Source: G965214625 sp965214625 (GTDB taxonomy: Bacteria; Pseudomonadota; Gammaproteobacteria; Arenicellales; Poriferihabitantaceae). From it: a DNA stretch of 64,000 bases. Of this stretch, positions 52,405-62,499 are shown in pieces. The position numbers and the translations under genes are program-made. The stretch lies in the NCBI GenBank assembly GCA_965214625.1, contig OZ243962.1, positions 992,001 to 1,056,000 on the forward strand, given 5' to 3'. Each line of letters opens with the position of its first letter. The first letter of the stretch is position 1. The notes under the pieces were generated by a model that was not told the origin of the DNA, ran no database searches, and saw nothing but the letters and a program-made list of their open reading frames with translations.

Positions 52405-55400
52405 CCCAGATACAGCGCCTCAGCCAGGGAGGGCGGATCAACCGCACCAAATTGATCCGGTTCTGGTTTGACGACAAGGCCTATCAGGGCTATCCCGGCG
52501 ATACGCTGGCCTCCGCCTTGCTTGCCAATGGCATCATGCTGATCGGCCGCAGTTTCAAGTACCATCGGCCAAGAGGCATTTATTCGGCCGGATCCGAAGA
52601 ACCGAATGCTCTGGTCCAGCTGGGAAAGGGCGCCTACACCGAGCCAAACCGAAGGGCAACCGAAGTCGAACTGTATGACGGTCTCATTGCCCATTCCCAG
52701 AACTGCTGGCCATCGGTCAAGTTTGATTTGGGTGCGATCAGTTCGTCGATTGCCCGCCTGTTGCCGGCCGGATTCTACTACAAGACCTTCATGTGGCCAC
52801 GGTCTTTCTGGATGGTCTATGAAAGATACATTCGCAAGGCAGCCGGGCTGGGTGTCTCACCGGCGGAGACCGATCCGGACCGTTACGACAAAGCGTACGT
52901 ACACTGCGACATCCTCGTGGTCGGCGGCGGTCCGGCCGGCCTCAGTGCGGCCTATACGGCAGGCATGACCGGTGCTGAAGTCATACTGGTGGATGAAAAA
53001 AATGAATTCGGCGGTTCTTTGCTTTTTGAGACCGGAGAAATCGACGGCTCACCGATCAGCACCTGGCTGGCCGACCAGATCGCTGCATTGAAAAAACTGA
53101 CCAATGTCACTTTGCTGGAAAGAACGACGGTCACGGGCTACTATGACTACAATTTTCTGGTCGCCAACCAGCGTTGCACCGAACATCTGGGACCGAACCG
53201 GTCGGGCAATTTGCCGAAGGAGCGCCTGTGGAAAATACGGGCCAACCAGGTCGTCCTGGCAACCGGCGCCATAGAGCGCCCCCTCGTTTTTGCCGATAAT
53301 GACCGGCCCGGTATCATGCTGGCCAGTGCCGTCAGACACTACATCAACCGATTCGCCGTTCTGCCCGGGAAAAGGATCGCGATCCTGACCAACAATGACA
53401 GTGCCTACCAAACCGCAATTGACGGCAAACAGGCCGGGGCCCATGTTGAAGTGATCGATATTCGTGATAATCCGCAGGGGACACTGGTTGATCAGGCGAG
53501 GGAACTGGATATCGATATCACCGTCGGCAGTGTGATCAGCGGGGTGCATTATGCCAGTCACAGGATCAGGCACATTGAAATCCGGTCACTCACTCAAGAC
53601 GGTCGCCAGGTCAACGGTCCAAAACAAAACCGGACGATTGATCTGGTCGGTGTCTCGGGGGGGTGGACGCCCACGGTCCATCTGTACTGTCAGGCGAAAG
53701 GCAAGCTCAAGTTTCTGGAAGACCGGCACTGTTTTATTGCCGATACCGATGTGCCGAACGAACTGAACCGAAACAACCACTCATTCAGTGCAGGCGCCTG
53801 CACCGCATCCTATGGATTAAAGGCCTGCCTGACGGAAGGCCGGCAGGCAGGCGACGCAGCGGCCACAGCGGCCGGTTTTGCCGCAGTGGAATCGGTCCAT
53901 CCCCCGGTTTGCAGCGAGACACAAGACGGGCCAATGAAACCCTTGTGGGTACTGCCTTGTGACCATCCTATCGGCAAAGGGCAAAAAAAGCACTTTCACG
54001 AACTGCATAATGATTCCACCATTGCCGATATTGAACTCGCCGTTCGCGAAGGATTCGAGTCGGTGGAACATCTGAAACGCTATACCACCACCGGCATGGG
54101 AACCGATCAGGGCAAACTGTCCAATGTCAATGCACTCGCCGTCATGGCCGACCTGCGTGGCACGGCAATTCCGGCAATCGGAACCACGACATTTCGTCCT
54201 CCCTACACGCCCGTCACCTTCGGGTCTGTCGTCGGGCACGACAGACGTGAACTGTTTCTGCAAAAGCGCAAGACGCCGATCCACCGCTGGCATGACCGCC
54301 ACGGAGCCGTGTATGAGGATGTGGGCGACTGGAAACGTCCCCGGTACTTTCCCCGGAACAAGGAAGACATGCATGCTGCGATACAACGCGAATGCCTCGC
54401 AACCCGAACTTCCGTGGGGATGCTGGATGCCTCCACATTGGGCAAAATTGATCTTCAGGGTCCCGATTGCAAACCATTGCTCAACATGCTCTACACCAAC
54501 GCCTGGGACCGGTTGATGCCCGGGAAATGCCGATATGGCCTGATGCTGAACGAACACGGGATGGTTTTCGACGATGGGGTGACAACCTGCCTTGAGAAAA
54601 ACCACTATCACATGACGACCACAACCGGTGGTGCCGCCCGCGTGATGAACTGGATTGAAGAGTGGTTGCAGACCGAATGGCCGCAAATGAAGGTCTATGC
54701 CACCAGCGTCACCGAACAATGGGCCGTGGTCGCTCTCAGCGGCCCCAACAGCCGCGCACTGTTGAGTACACTGACGGATACGCCCCTGGATGATGACGCG
54801 TTTCCCTTCATGTCGATGCAGGAGATGACTGTTGCGGGTCTCCCTGCCAGAGTGTTCAGGATCAGTTTTACGGGTGGCCTGGGATTCGAAATCAATGTGC
54901 CGGCACGATTTGGCCTGTCGTTATGGAAACGCCTGATGGAAGCCGGTACCGATTTTGACCTCTGTCCCTATGGCACCGAGGCGATGCATGTTCTGCGTGC
55001 TGAAAAAGGCTTTATTATCGTCGGACAGGAAACCGACGGGACCGTTACGCCGATGGACTTGGGGATGGACTGGATTGTCTCGAAAAAGAAAGGAGATTTC
55101 ATTGGTCGCCGATCGCTCAGCCGAACCGATACCGCCCGCAACGACCGCAAGCAATTGGTCGGCGTACTGACCGAAGATCCCCGGCATGTGCTGAAAGAAG
55201 GCGCCCATTTGGTCGAAACCTTAAATGAGAAACCGCCCATGGACATGATCGGGCATGTCACCTCCAGTTATATGAGCCCCAACGCCGGCCGTTCAATTGC
55301 CCTGGCGCTGGTTAAAGACGGTTTCAATCGCAAGGGGGGAACCTACCATGTCCCCCTGATAAGTGGCGGTCATCAAGCCGTCACATTGACTGATCCGATT

Positions 55401-55436
55401 TTCCTTGACCCCCAAAAAGAACCTGCTCATGACTGA
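52401..55436 (+). CDS. soxA: Sarcosine oxidase, alpha subunit
   Basis: Large subunit, 1011 aa, normal length about 970-1010. Order: N-terminal ferredoxin-like Fer2_4 domain (YQGYPGDTLASALLANG, RSFKYHRPRGIYSAG); NAD-binding pyridine nucleotide oxidoreductase domain (CDILVVGGGPAGLSAAYTAG at about 170-190); second dinucleotide motif near GKRIAILTNNDSAYQTAI; LTEGRQAGDAAATAAGF; then the GcvT-type folate domain from about 640 to the end (VGMLDASTLGKIDLQGP, ISFTGGLGFEINVP, YGTEAMHVLRAEKGFIIVG and the GCV_T_C end). The folate domain makes 5,10-methylene-THF from the iminium product when THF is present. Overlaps soxD by 4 bases and soxG by 8. Confidence 0.97.
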   Translation: MTQIQRLSQGGRINRTKLIRFWFDDKAYQGYPGDTLASALLANGIMLIGRSFKYHRPRGIYSAGSEEPNALVQLGKGAYTEPNRRATEVELYDGLIAHSQNCWPSVKFDLGAISSSIARLLPAGFYYKTFMWPRSFWMVYERYIRKAAGLGVSPAETDPDRYDKAYVHCDILVVGGGPAGLSAAYTAGMTGAEVILVDEKNEFGGSLLFETGEIDGSPISTWLADQIAALKKLTNVTLLERTTVTGYYDYNFLVANQRCTEHLGPNRSGNLPKERLWKIRANQVVLATGAIERPLVFADNDRPGIMLASAVRHYINRFAVLPGKRIAILTNNDSAYQTAIDGKQAGAHVEVIDIRDNPQGTLVDQARELDIDITVGSVISGVHYASHRIRHIEIRSLTQDGRQVNGPKQNRTIDLVGVSGGWTPTVHLYCQAKGKLKFLEDRHCFIADTDVPNELNRNNHSFSAGACTASYGLKACLTEGRQAGDAAATAAGFAAVESVHPPVCSETQDGPMKPLWVLPCDHPIGKGQKKHFHELHNDSTIADIELAVREGFESVEHLKRYTTTGMGTDQGKLSNVNALAVMADLRGTAIPAIGTTTFRPPYTPVTFGSVVGHDRRELFLQKRKTPIHRWHDRHGAVYEDVGDWKRPRYFPRNKEDMHAAIQRECLATRTSVGMLDASTLGKIDLQGPDCKPLLNMLYTNAWDRLMPGKCRYGLMLNEHGMVFDDGVTTCLEKNHYHMTTTTGGAARVMNWIEEWLQTEWPQMKVYATSVTEQWAVVALSGPNSRALLSTLTDTPLDDDAFPFMSMQEMTVAGLPARVFRISFTGGLGFEINVPARFGLSLWKRLMEAGTDFDLCPYGTEAMHVLRAEKGFIIVGQETDGTVTPMDLGMDWIVSKKKGDFIGRRSLSRTDTARNDRKQLVGVLTEDPRHVLKEGAHLVETLNEKPPMDMIGHVTSSYMSPNAGRSIALALVKDGFNRKGGTYHVPLISGGHQAVTLTDPIFLDPQKEPAHD

Positions 55437-56019
55437 TTCTCCATCACAAGGCATCGGCATTGACCCCACGTCTCCCGCCTCTCAGCGTGAGCCTGTCGGT
55501 GGGACCAATCGCCTGTGTGAATTGCCGTGGATCGGTAAAATCAACTTGCGTATGGACCCATCAAACAAGGAAGTCGTCCACCAGATCACCGAACGGCTGG
55601 AATGTGACCTGCCCCTTCAGGCCAACACGCTGGTTGAAAACGAGACCCAGACCGTTTACTGGCTGGGACCGGACGAATGGTTGATTCATTGTGACATGGA
55701 TGCGGTTACCCCCACCCTCGAACGACTCAAAACCGCTTTGCAAGATACCCATCATGCACTGACGGAGGTCTCCGACTACTATACCGTTCTTCAATTACAG
55801 GGACCGGATGCCCTGACGCTGCTCAGCAAGGCCTGTCCCTTGAATCTGCATCCCAGGGTCTTCAAGGCGGCTCACTGTGCACAAACACGGTTTGGCCATG
55901 CCAGCGTCCTGCTGCACAAACTCAATCATAACCCCGTGTTTCATATCCAGGTCAGGTGGAGTTATACGGAATATGTCTGGGACTATCTGTGCAGTGCAAT
56001 GGCCATTTTGGATACCTGA
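55429..56019 (+). CDS. soxG: Sarcosine oxidase, gamma subunit
   Basis: 196 aa from ATG 55429, which overlaps the alpha stop; a TTG eight codons earlier is possible. Smaller GcvT-like subunit of sarcosine oxidase needed for assembly. Typical pieces: NETQTVYWLGPDEWLIHCD (in part), ALTEVSDYYTVLQLQGPDAL, LSKACPLNLHPRVFKAAHC, ARTxFGHxxVLLH-like AQTRFGHASVLLHK and FHIQVRWSYTEYVWDYL. It closes the soxBDAG operon. Orthologues in alphaproteobacteria have the same order. No purU, glyA or folD gene follows, unlike in many sarcosine operons. Confidence 0.93.
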   Translation: MTDSPSQGIGIDPTSPASQREPVGGTNRLCELPWIGKINLRMDPSNKEVVHQITERLECDLPLQANTLVENETQTVYWLGPDEWLIHCDMDAVTPTLERLKTALQDTHHALTEVSDYYTVLQLQGPDALTLLSKACPLNLHPRVFKAAHCAQTRFGHASVLLHKLNHNPVFHIQVRWSYTEYVWDYLCSAMAILDT

Positions 56020-56226
56020 CACACGATACGGTCTGCGAAAAGATGACCTTTGTCCAAGGGTGGACCGGCAGTTTACGGTTGGCCGGTATACAGACAACAC
56101 CCCGCTCATGACAGCACCTTCTGCCAGGCTGTTATCGTCGCGCCCCCGTTCGACCCTGGAAATGGGGTTCCCCCTGAAAACGATTTTCATCCCTTCCGAC
56201 CAGGGCTCAAACACACCTTTGACCTG

Positions 56227-56883
56227 ATGGTTCTTGATCCGACACTGACACTGGCCTATTTGGTTTTGGCAACCGTACTTGCGGTGTCTCCCGGTCCCGA
56301 CGTGTTGTTTGTGGTTGCCAACGGTATCCGGCATCAACACAAGGGGGCCATCGCCGCCGCCTTTGGTATCGCTGCCGGTTCGTTCTTTCATGCCATCGCC
56401 GCCGCGGTGGGCATTTCGGCAGTGATCAAAACATTCCCCGTGGCATTTGACCTGCTCAAGTACAGCGGTGCGGCTTATTTATTCTACCTCGGAATGCAGG
56501 CCCTGCATTCTTGGGTAAACCAGACGGCAGGTCACCTTGATGTCAACGCACAAGGCATCGGGGCCTCCGTCTGGAAGGTATTTTATCGGGGATTCATCAC
56601 CAATCTCCTGAACCCCAAAGTCATCATCTTCTATCTGGCTTTACTGCCACAATTCGTCAATGTTGAGCTGGGCCATGTGGGGCTTCAGGCCTTCTTTCTG
56701 GGGTGTATTCACAACCTCATTGGCCTGATTTTTCTTATTTTCATTGGTCTGGTTGCCGGACAGGCCACTGACTGGCTGAAACAAACCCATCTCGGGCGTC
56801 ACCTGGAGGGTATCGCCGGTCTTTTCTTCGTTGGTCTTGCGCTGAGACTGCTCCTTTCAGACAGACCCGGCAACGCTGCCTAA
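56227..56883 (+). CDS. LysE/RhtB-family amino acid exporter
   Basis: 218 aa from ATG 56227, the start that gives the usual family N-terminus and length; the frame is open 59 codons further upstream without family similarity. Inner-membrane protein with about six hydrophobic segments. VLAVSPGPDVLFVVANGIR is the signature of the first helix, then AAFGIAAGSFFHAIAAAVGI, LLKYSGAAYLFYLGMQAL, RGFITNLLNPKVIIFYLALL and PQFVN, and a last helix GIAGLFFVGLALRLLLS. Family members export lysine, homoserine, threonine or similar. 207 bases after soxG on the same strand; export of glycine or another product of sarcosine breakdown is a guess. Confidence 0.92.
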   Translation: MVLDPTLTLAYLVLATVLAVSPGPDVLFVVANGIRHQHKGAIAAAFGIAAGSFFHAIAAAVGISAVIKTFPVAFDLLKYSGAAYLFYLGMQALHSWVNQTAGHLDVNAQGIGASVWKVFYRGFITNLLNPKVIIFYLALLPQFVNVELGHVGLQAFFLGCIHNLIGLIFLIFIGLVAGQATDWLKQTHLGRHLEGIAGLFFVGLALRLLLSDRPGNAA

Positions 56884-57191
56884 TGACAAACCCTGTTCGC
56901 TCCTGGCGCAAAGCCAGTCCAGCCTTTCCGGTACGTCACCGCATCAGGGTCAAGTCCCCCGACATGATGCGCTGGCCTGATCCCGTAGGCACTGACCGTT
57001 TGTTCCATTGCGACCGGATGCGGCCATAAGCGGTACACCCTGAATCCGCCGACATCTCTTGGGGGACAAGGGAGATCTCTCAATTGGGTTGTTGGAGTTC
57101 AATCCCGTCCATCGCAAACCGGTCAGTGATCGATTGTCGCATCGCTTTGATATCAACCATCGGTTCTTGCTGATCAGGGTTCATCCGATCA

Positions 57192-60100
57192 CTACAGACT
57201 CGGATAATGGACATGTCGATACCTGCCTGGCTTGGTCTTGAAAGGACTGATAAGCCGTTGTTGGGCAAGCCAACAGTCCGATTCGTCCACTTCAGCTGTC
57301 CAGTGAACCTGACCTGAGACATAGGTTGCAAAGACGGCACCATCCCTGAAAAGAATTCGATTGCGTGCCACGGCAGGAACCCGTTCACCCGGCAACACGA
57401 TACCGGTCAGATTCAGGGGATCGGCCGCACTGATCACGATCAGACCCTGAGCGGTCTGTCGCTCCATTTTCCGCAACAACCCAACCGCTTCAGGTAGAGC
57501 GAACTGCTCTCCAGCAAAACCGTCGACAAACCGCCCCCCGCGCACTTCCCCCCTGTCCTCCATGCGACGAAGGGTATAATACAATTCATACCATCTGGGA
57601 ACGCTGTGCTCAAGATCGATCAGGCGTCGAAACAAAATGCCGTATCTTTTGAGCAGTCGTTTTGCAATGTACTCCACGGACTGCCGTTTTTCCGCAGCCG
57701 TCTCGTTGCGGCCAGTGTGCCTGTCGACGACAGCCCACCGCCCTGCTCCCTGCATCCGTGACCGTTGCCACACCCGTCGACCGCGCGCAGACCGCTTGTC
57801 TGAAGAGCGTCCGGTGAGCGCCCTCAGTCCGGCAAAGTTGTCACTGGTGACCAGTCCATTGCCGATCAGTTCGCACAGGCCCTGTTCGACATCTGACTGA
57901 AGCCAACCCCCCTCGGCCACCAGGTCATCGAAAAACTGAGCCCCGTTTTCGGTCAGGATTTCATGGAGTCGCTTCGCATGTCCGCGCATCGGTTCGATCA
58001 ACGAAACCTCGCTGCTGAAACGAAGCCAATGTCTTAGTCCCGGTCTTGATGACAGCGTGACCGGAGACTGTTTCGTGGCCCCTTTCATATGGGGCTGGGC
58101 CACCTTTGCCGGACTCAGACGACACCATGAGATGCGCCCACTGGAACACAAGATGTCAAGCCAATAATTCATGTATCCGTTCAGCCTCGCTGGCAAAACC
58201 GAGTCTTCCCACGCGCCTGCAGCAACTTCAGTGCCTTCCAGTTGATCGAGTACCGTCTCCAGTGCCTCCGCTGTCTGTGATGCCGGGGAATCGGTCCGGT
58301 CCAGTCCCTGCCAACGAAACAGGAACCGCATATATCCGGTAATTGAAACCGGTGCCGTCTGTTTCCTGAGATGCTTGATCGTCCGTCGATGTATTCTGGC
58401 CAATAAACCCCGTTCACACCATTGCGCTTCGCCTCCGTGGTCCGAAAACGAACCCCGCATGGCATAGCCTTCGTGTTCCAGCGCGATCAAGCCCTGTGTC
58501 ACGACCGCCGGGTCCAGTTGCAATAGCGAGGCCAGTTCACTCCCGTTGGTCGGCCCGACACCCTGCAGTCGCATTCTGAGCACTTCTTTCACTGCGTCCT
58601 CGTACGCATCAGTGGCTGTCGATGCGACCGGGGCAATCAACGGCTGCAACTGGCAATGCGGATGAATTTCAAGCCAAATAGCCAGTCTTTCCGCCGATAT
58701 CCAATAGGTCTGTGCATTTAATCGTGCGCGACATGCCCGGTTGTCCCGCGCGAGCGCATCAAACCAGCACTCCCAGCCTGACCGGACGGCCTCCTGTTCC
58801 TGAACCACGCCCAGAATCATCAGTGCATCGTGACATTCGTCCTCATTGGACACCTCCGGCCAGGCCTGCTTGCACACCTCCCGTATGACATCCTGATGCA
58901 GTGCTGCGGCGCCGGGCGTCTCTTCAGATTGATAATATTGCCGGGTTTGCACCAACGCAGTCCGTCTCTCTTCGGCCGGCGCATCATCCAAAAAGGCATA
59001 GGGTCTGGCCACCAGCACTTCTTCAGCCAGCGACGACGGAGTGGCCAAATCCCGACAGATCACCTTGATGTTCCCTTCTGAAATATCGTTCAGAACCTGT
59101 TGCAGCCGCGCCACGTCCATCAGTACATGCAAACAGTCATGGACCGTCTGGCTGACCAAGGGGTGATCCGGAATTTCCCGGTCTCCGGCAATGTTTTCAG
59201 CACAGGCAATCTGGTCAGGAAAGATCACGGCAAGCAGGTCTTCCGCATCCGTCCGCTGAAATTGCGGCGGGCTTTTCTTACCCCCCGTGAATCGCTTGAT
59301 TGCCAGCGCGATAGCCGCATTCCAGCGCCAATGGGTCGGGAACATCGGCGCATCCAGGAGCGCCTGGGTCAGCACCTCCCTAACGGTGGCCGGCTTAAGA
59401 TAGTGGATGACCTCTTCCAGTGGAAAACTGTGGGTACTGCCCAAAGACAAGACAATCGTATCTTCCAGTGCGGCAGCCTGCAATTCGAAGTTAAACTTTC
59501 GACAAAACCGTTTTCGCAGTGCCAGTCCCCAGCCCCGATTGAACCGGGACCCGAAGGTGGAATGAATGACCAGGTGCTGATCCCCGGCCTGATCAAAAAA
59601 CCGCTCCACAATGATCGTGCTGACGGTCGGCAGACCACCCAGCGCACGTTGGCCTGCCGCAAGATAGTGCACTAGTTGCCTCGCCCCTGCCTCGGGAATA
59701 CGGTAGTGCAATACAACCTGTTCAATGGCCCTGCCGGTGCCTTCGGCCAGCCAGCCACTGATCCGCTCTCGCAACTGTGATACGGCCAGGCTGAGCGCAT
59801 CGGTCCGCCCAAGTCCTTCGCCAAACCAAAACGGAATGGTGGGCGGCTGGCCTTTAGCATCCACAACAAATACCTTGCCCGATTCCACTTTAAGGATCCG
59901 ATAGGCGGTATTGCCCAACTGAAAAATATCGCCGGGCAGTGATTCGAATGAAAAATCCTCATTCAGCGTGCCTATTTTCAACCCCTCGGGCTGCAGAATC
60001 ACATCATAATCAAACTGGTCCGGGATGGTCCCGCCATTGGTAATGGCCGTCAGTCGGGCCCCCTTTCGTGCTCGAATCCGGCCATTGACCACATCCAGAT

Positions 60101-61508
60101 GCAAATACCTTGACCGCTGTCCCCGATGGGTCGAGAATCCCTCGGCCAGCATGTCGATGACCCGGTCATAGGTTTCCCGGGCCAGATCGGCATATGGTGT
60201 TGCCCGGGTCAGTCGACAGTACAGCGCATCGAGTTCATATTCCTCTCCCCCCGAGACCTCCGCAACGATCTGCTGCGCCAGCACATCCAGCGGCTGAATG
60301 TACAGGGTCATCTGATCCAGCTGTCCTTCGGTCGCTGACGCCAGCAGCGCGGTACATTCCACCAGATCGTCCCGCGACAGCGGAAACAGTCGACCTTTCG
60401 GTATTGCATTCAATTGGTGGCCGGAACGACCCACCCGCTGCAGGAAAACGCTGATTGCCCTCGGTGAACCCATCTGACAAACCAGATCGATGTCTCCAAT
60501 ATCGATCCCCAATTCCAACGATGCGGTCGCCACCAATGCTTTTAATTGGCCCCCCTTTAATTTTTGTTCGGCTGCAAATCGATGTTCCTTGGACAGGCTG
60601 CCATGATGGGCGGTCACCGAGTCCTCATCAATGCGTTCTGCCAGTGCCTTGGCCATCCGTTCGGCAAGACGCCGGGTGTTCACGAAAATCAATGTGGTTC
60701 GATGTCCATGAATGAGGGTGGTGATTTGATCGTACAGTTCGGTCCATACGTCATTGGACATGACCGATTCCAATGGGGTATCCGGCAAAGACAGCTGCAG
60801 ATCCCTTTCCCGCTGGTGGCCACGGTTAATAATGGAACAGGGTTTCCCTGATTGCTGCCCTGTCAGAAACTCCGCTACGGTTTCAATGGGTTTCTGGGTC
60901 GCTGACAGCCCGATGCGCCTCAATGGCTGGCGACAAAGACCTTGCAGCCTTTCCAGCGACAGGGCCAGATGGGCGCCTCTTTTCGTTGGTACCAATGCAT
61001 GAATCTCATCAACGATGACCGTTTCAGTCGAACTCAGCATCGTGCGACCCGACACAGAGGTCAGCAGGATATACAGCGACTCGGGAGTGGTCACCAGGAT
61101 ATGCGGCGGAGTGCGGCGCATTCGGGTCCGTTCGGTGGGCGTCGTATCACCCGTACGAACCGCTGCCGTGATCCTGACCGGATGCGCCCCATCGCATCGT
61201 CCGTCAAAATAAGTGTGTATCCCGGCCAGGGGCAATTCCAGATTTCTGGCAATGTCATTGGATAACGCTTTTAACGGAGACACATAGACCACTTTGACCT
61301 GTTCTTCCAGTGCGCCCCCAACGGCCCGCCTCACCAGTGAATCGATGACACTCAAGAAAGCCGCCAGAGTTTTACCCGAACCCGTGGGCGCTGCGACCAG
61401 TGTAGGATGATGGCTTGAAACCGCCTCCCAGGCATCGAGTTGCGTCGGGGTTGGTTCATCAAAATGAGCGTAAAACCATTGTCTTACGGACTCATGGAAC
61501 TGCTGCAT
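57192..61508 (-). CDS. lhr: Lhr-type large ATP-dependent helicase
   Basis: 1438 aa from ATG 61508 (61514 also possible); the frame is open 29 codons upstream, outside the family. Superfamily II helicase, Lhr type, which translocates on single-stranded DNA and unwinds RNA:DNA hybrids. Motifs in order: VAAPTGSGKTLAAF, VVYVSPLKALSNDIARNLE, ILVTTPESLYILLTS, VIVDEIHALVPTKRGAHLAL, RIGLSATQKPIE, TATASLELGIDIGDIDLVCQ (in part) and FLQRVGRSGHQ. After the helicase core comes the Lhr winged-helix/barrel region and the long C-terminal extension of full-length Lhr proteins (total length of E. coli Lhr 1538 aa). Stand-alone gene, probably in DNA repair. A few in-frame family residues vary but no break is seen. 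Confidence 0.95.
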   Translation of the reverse strand: MQQFHESVRQWFYAHFDEPTPTQLDAWEAVSSHHPTLVAAPTGSGKTLAAFLSVIDSLVRRAVGGALEEQVKVVYVSPLKALSNDIARNLELPLAGIHTYFDGRCDGAHPVRITAAVRTGDTTPTERTRMRRTPPHILVTTPESLYILLTSVSGRTMLSSTETVIVDEIHALVPTKRGAHLALSLERLQGLCRQPLRRIGLSATQKPIETVAEFLTGQQSGKPCSIINRGHQRERDLQLSLPDTPLESVMSNDVWTELYDQITTLIHGHRTTLIFVNTRRLAERMAKALAERIDEDSVTAHHGSLSKEHRFAAEQKLKGGQLKALVATASLELGIDIGDIDLVCQMGSPRAISVFLQRVGRSGHQLNAIPKGRLFPLSRDDLVECTALLASATEGQLDQMTLYIQPLDVLAQQIVAEVSGGEEYELDALYCRLTRATPYADLARETYDRVIDMLAEGFSTHRGQRSRYLHLDVVNGRIRARKGARLTAITNGGTIPDQFDYDVILQPEGLKIGTLNEDFSFESLPGDIFQLGNTAYRILKVESGKVFVVDAKGQPPTIPFWFGEGLGRTDALSLAVSQLRERISGWLAEGTGRAIEQVVLHYRIPEAGARQLVHYLAAGQRALGGLPTVSTIIVERFFDQAGDQHLVIHSTFGSRFNRGWGLALRKRFCRKFNFELQAAALEDTIVLSLGSTHSFPLEEVIHYLKPATVREVLTQALLDAPMFPTHWRWNAAIALAIKRFTGGKKSPPQFQRTDAEDLLAVIFPDQIACAENIAGDREIPDHPLVSQTVHDCLHVLMDVARLQQVLNDISEGNIKVICRDLATPSSLAEEVLVARPYAFLDDAPAEERRTALVQTRQYYQSEETPGAAALHQDVIREVCKQAWPEVSNEDECHDALMILGVVQEQEAVRSGWECWFDALARDNRACRARLNAQTYWISAERLAIWLEIHPHCQLQPLIAPVASTATDAYEDAVKEVLRMRLQGVGPTNGSELASLLQLDPAVVTQGLIALEHEGYAMRGSFSDHGGEAQWCERGLLARIHRRTIKHLRKQTAPVSITGYMRFLFRWQGLDRTDSPASQTAEALETVLDQLEGTEVAAGAWEDSVLPARLNGYMNYWLDILCSSGRISWCRLSPAKVAQPHMKGATKQSPVTLSSRPGLRHWLRFSSEVSLIEPMRGHAKRLHEILTENGAQFFDDLVAEGGWLQSDVEQGLCELIGNGLVTSDNFAGLRALTGRSSDKRSARGRRVWQRSRMQGAGRWAVVDRHTGRNETAAEKRQSVEYIAKRLLKRYGILFRRLIDLEHSVPRWYELYYTLRRMEDRGEVRGGRFVDGFAGEQFALPEAVGLLRKMERQTAQGLIVISAADPLNLTGIVLPGERVPAVARNRILFRDGAVFATYVSGQVHWTAEVDESDCWLAQQRLISPFKTKPGRYRHVHYPSL

Positions 61509-62090
61509 GACCATTTTGATCCACTGATATGCTGTACTACTCGACGGTTGTTGATGCCCTGCCGGATTCAGGACAACATCCAAAAGCGGCGACACTGGCT
61601 GTCATTGTATCAATGAACTGCCTGCAACCGGGAAATCCTGACGGTCAGACGGCTTGTTTGTTTGCGGTACAACAACTGAACCGGATGGGAATACCTGCTG
61701 CGGCGCAATCACGGGGACTGGAAATACCCCACCTGTATTTCAGGACATGGCTCCCTTCCATCTACCGGCGACTGAATCCATTCATCCACTCCATCAGAAA
61801 AACATATTGTTTTGGATCGTACTGATAAGAGAATTTGATGATCCATTGAGACACGCGCTCGAAATGTGACTGAAAATTCCGGTTCATTATCAGACACCGG
61901 ACAATTCCCAAACAATACCGCTCGGCCTTTATTCTGTAAATCGAGAACCGCACCGGCACTGCCGTCAATTATTCCATGTCGATGAAACATCGATGGCCGG
62001 GTCGAATGACACCTCCACAAGATTCGTCTGGCTTGGCTATTGCTTCATGGTAATGATTGCGGTAATCTGCGCTCCCTTCTTCCTCCCAGT
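61509..62090. other. 582-base interval between lhr start and the tRNA gene
   Basis: Small open frames on both strands (61529-61825, 61654-61869 plus; 61709-62020 minus) lack motifs and good ribosome sites. It should contain the lhr promoter and the tRNA promoter; I see no clear consensus for either. Confidence 0.4.
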
Positions 62091-62167
62091 GGCTACGTAG
62101 CTCAGTTGGTTAGAGCACATCACTCATAATGATGGGGTCGGTGGTTCGAGTCCACCCGTAGCCACCA
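62091..62167 (+). tRNA. tRNA-Met (CAT), elongator
   Basis: 77 bases including the encoded CCA end. Acceptor arm GGCTACG pairs with CGTAGCC; D arm GCTCAGTTGGTTAGAGC; anticodon stem CATCA/TGATG around loop CTCATAA with anticodon CAT; T arm with GGTTCGAGTCC. The acceptor, D arm and anticodon arm match E. coli elongator tRNA-Met closely, the T stem differs. The first acceptor pair is G-C, so this is not initiator tRNA. No other tRNA lies next to it. Confidence 0.98.
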
Positions 62168-62499
62168 TGAGGTCCAAAAAAAACATCCCTTGCATCCCTA
62201 TGGCAACCGTTCGTATGAACCGGCATCGATGACGGACTTCTTCTCAGGACGATCAGAGCCGACTGAACGGGTATGGAACAGGCCGCAACACTACTGCCCG
62301 CATGCACTTGGCGGAGAACGACAAAAAGCCACCGGTCGTTTTATCTAACGTCTGGCAAAGACAGCAAAATACTCTGTCGGGAAGCCGACGTATTCATTCG
62401 TGCGATCTATCCGCTACTTGGACAAAAGGTACCGGCCAATGGCTACCGGACGATTCGGCTGACGGCAAAAAACCCGTGTGTGGTCACATCCCCTTCGTC
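62168..62499. other. 332-base interval after the tRNA gene
   Basis: Only overlapping small frames that run into the antisense of the aminotransferase; nothing supported. An A-run follows the tRNA at about 62176, but no stem is seen before it, so a terminator cannot be claimed. No repeat of the tRNA 3' end was noticed that would mark an integration site. Confidence 0.4.

Noticed and set aside
61529..61825. 98-codon plus-strand frame upstream of the tRNA
   Set aside because: Starts inside the lhr 5' end, without ribosome site or motif.
62091..62499. tRNA-associated integration site
   Set aside because: No integrase gene and no second copy of the tRNA 3' end were noticed nearby.
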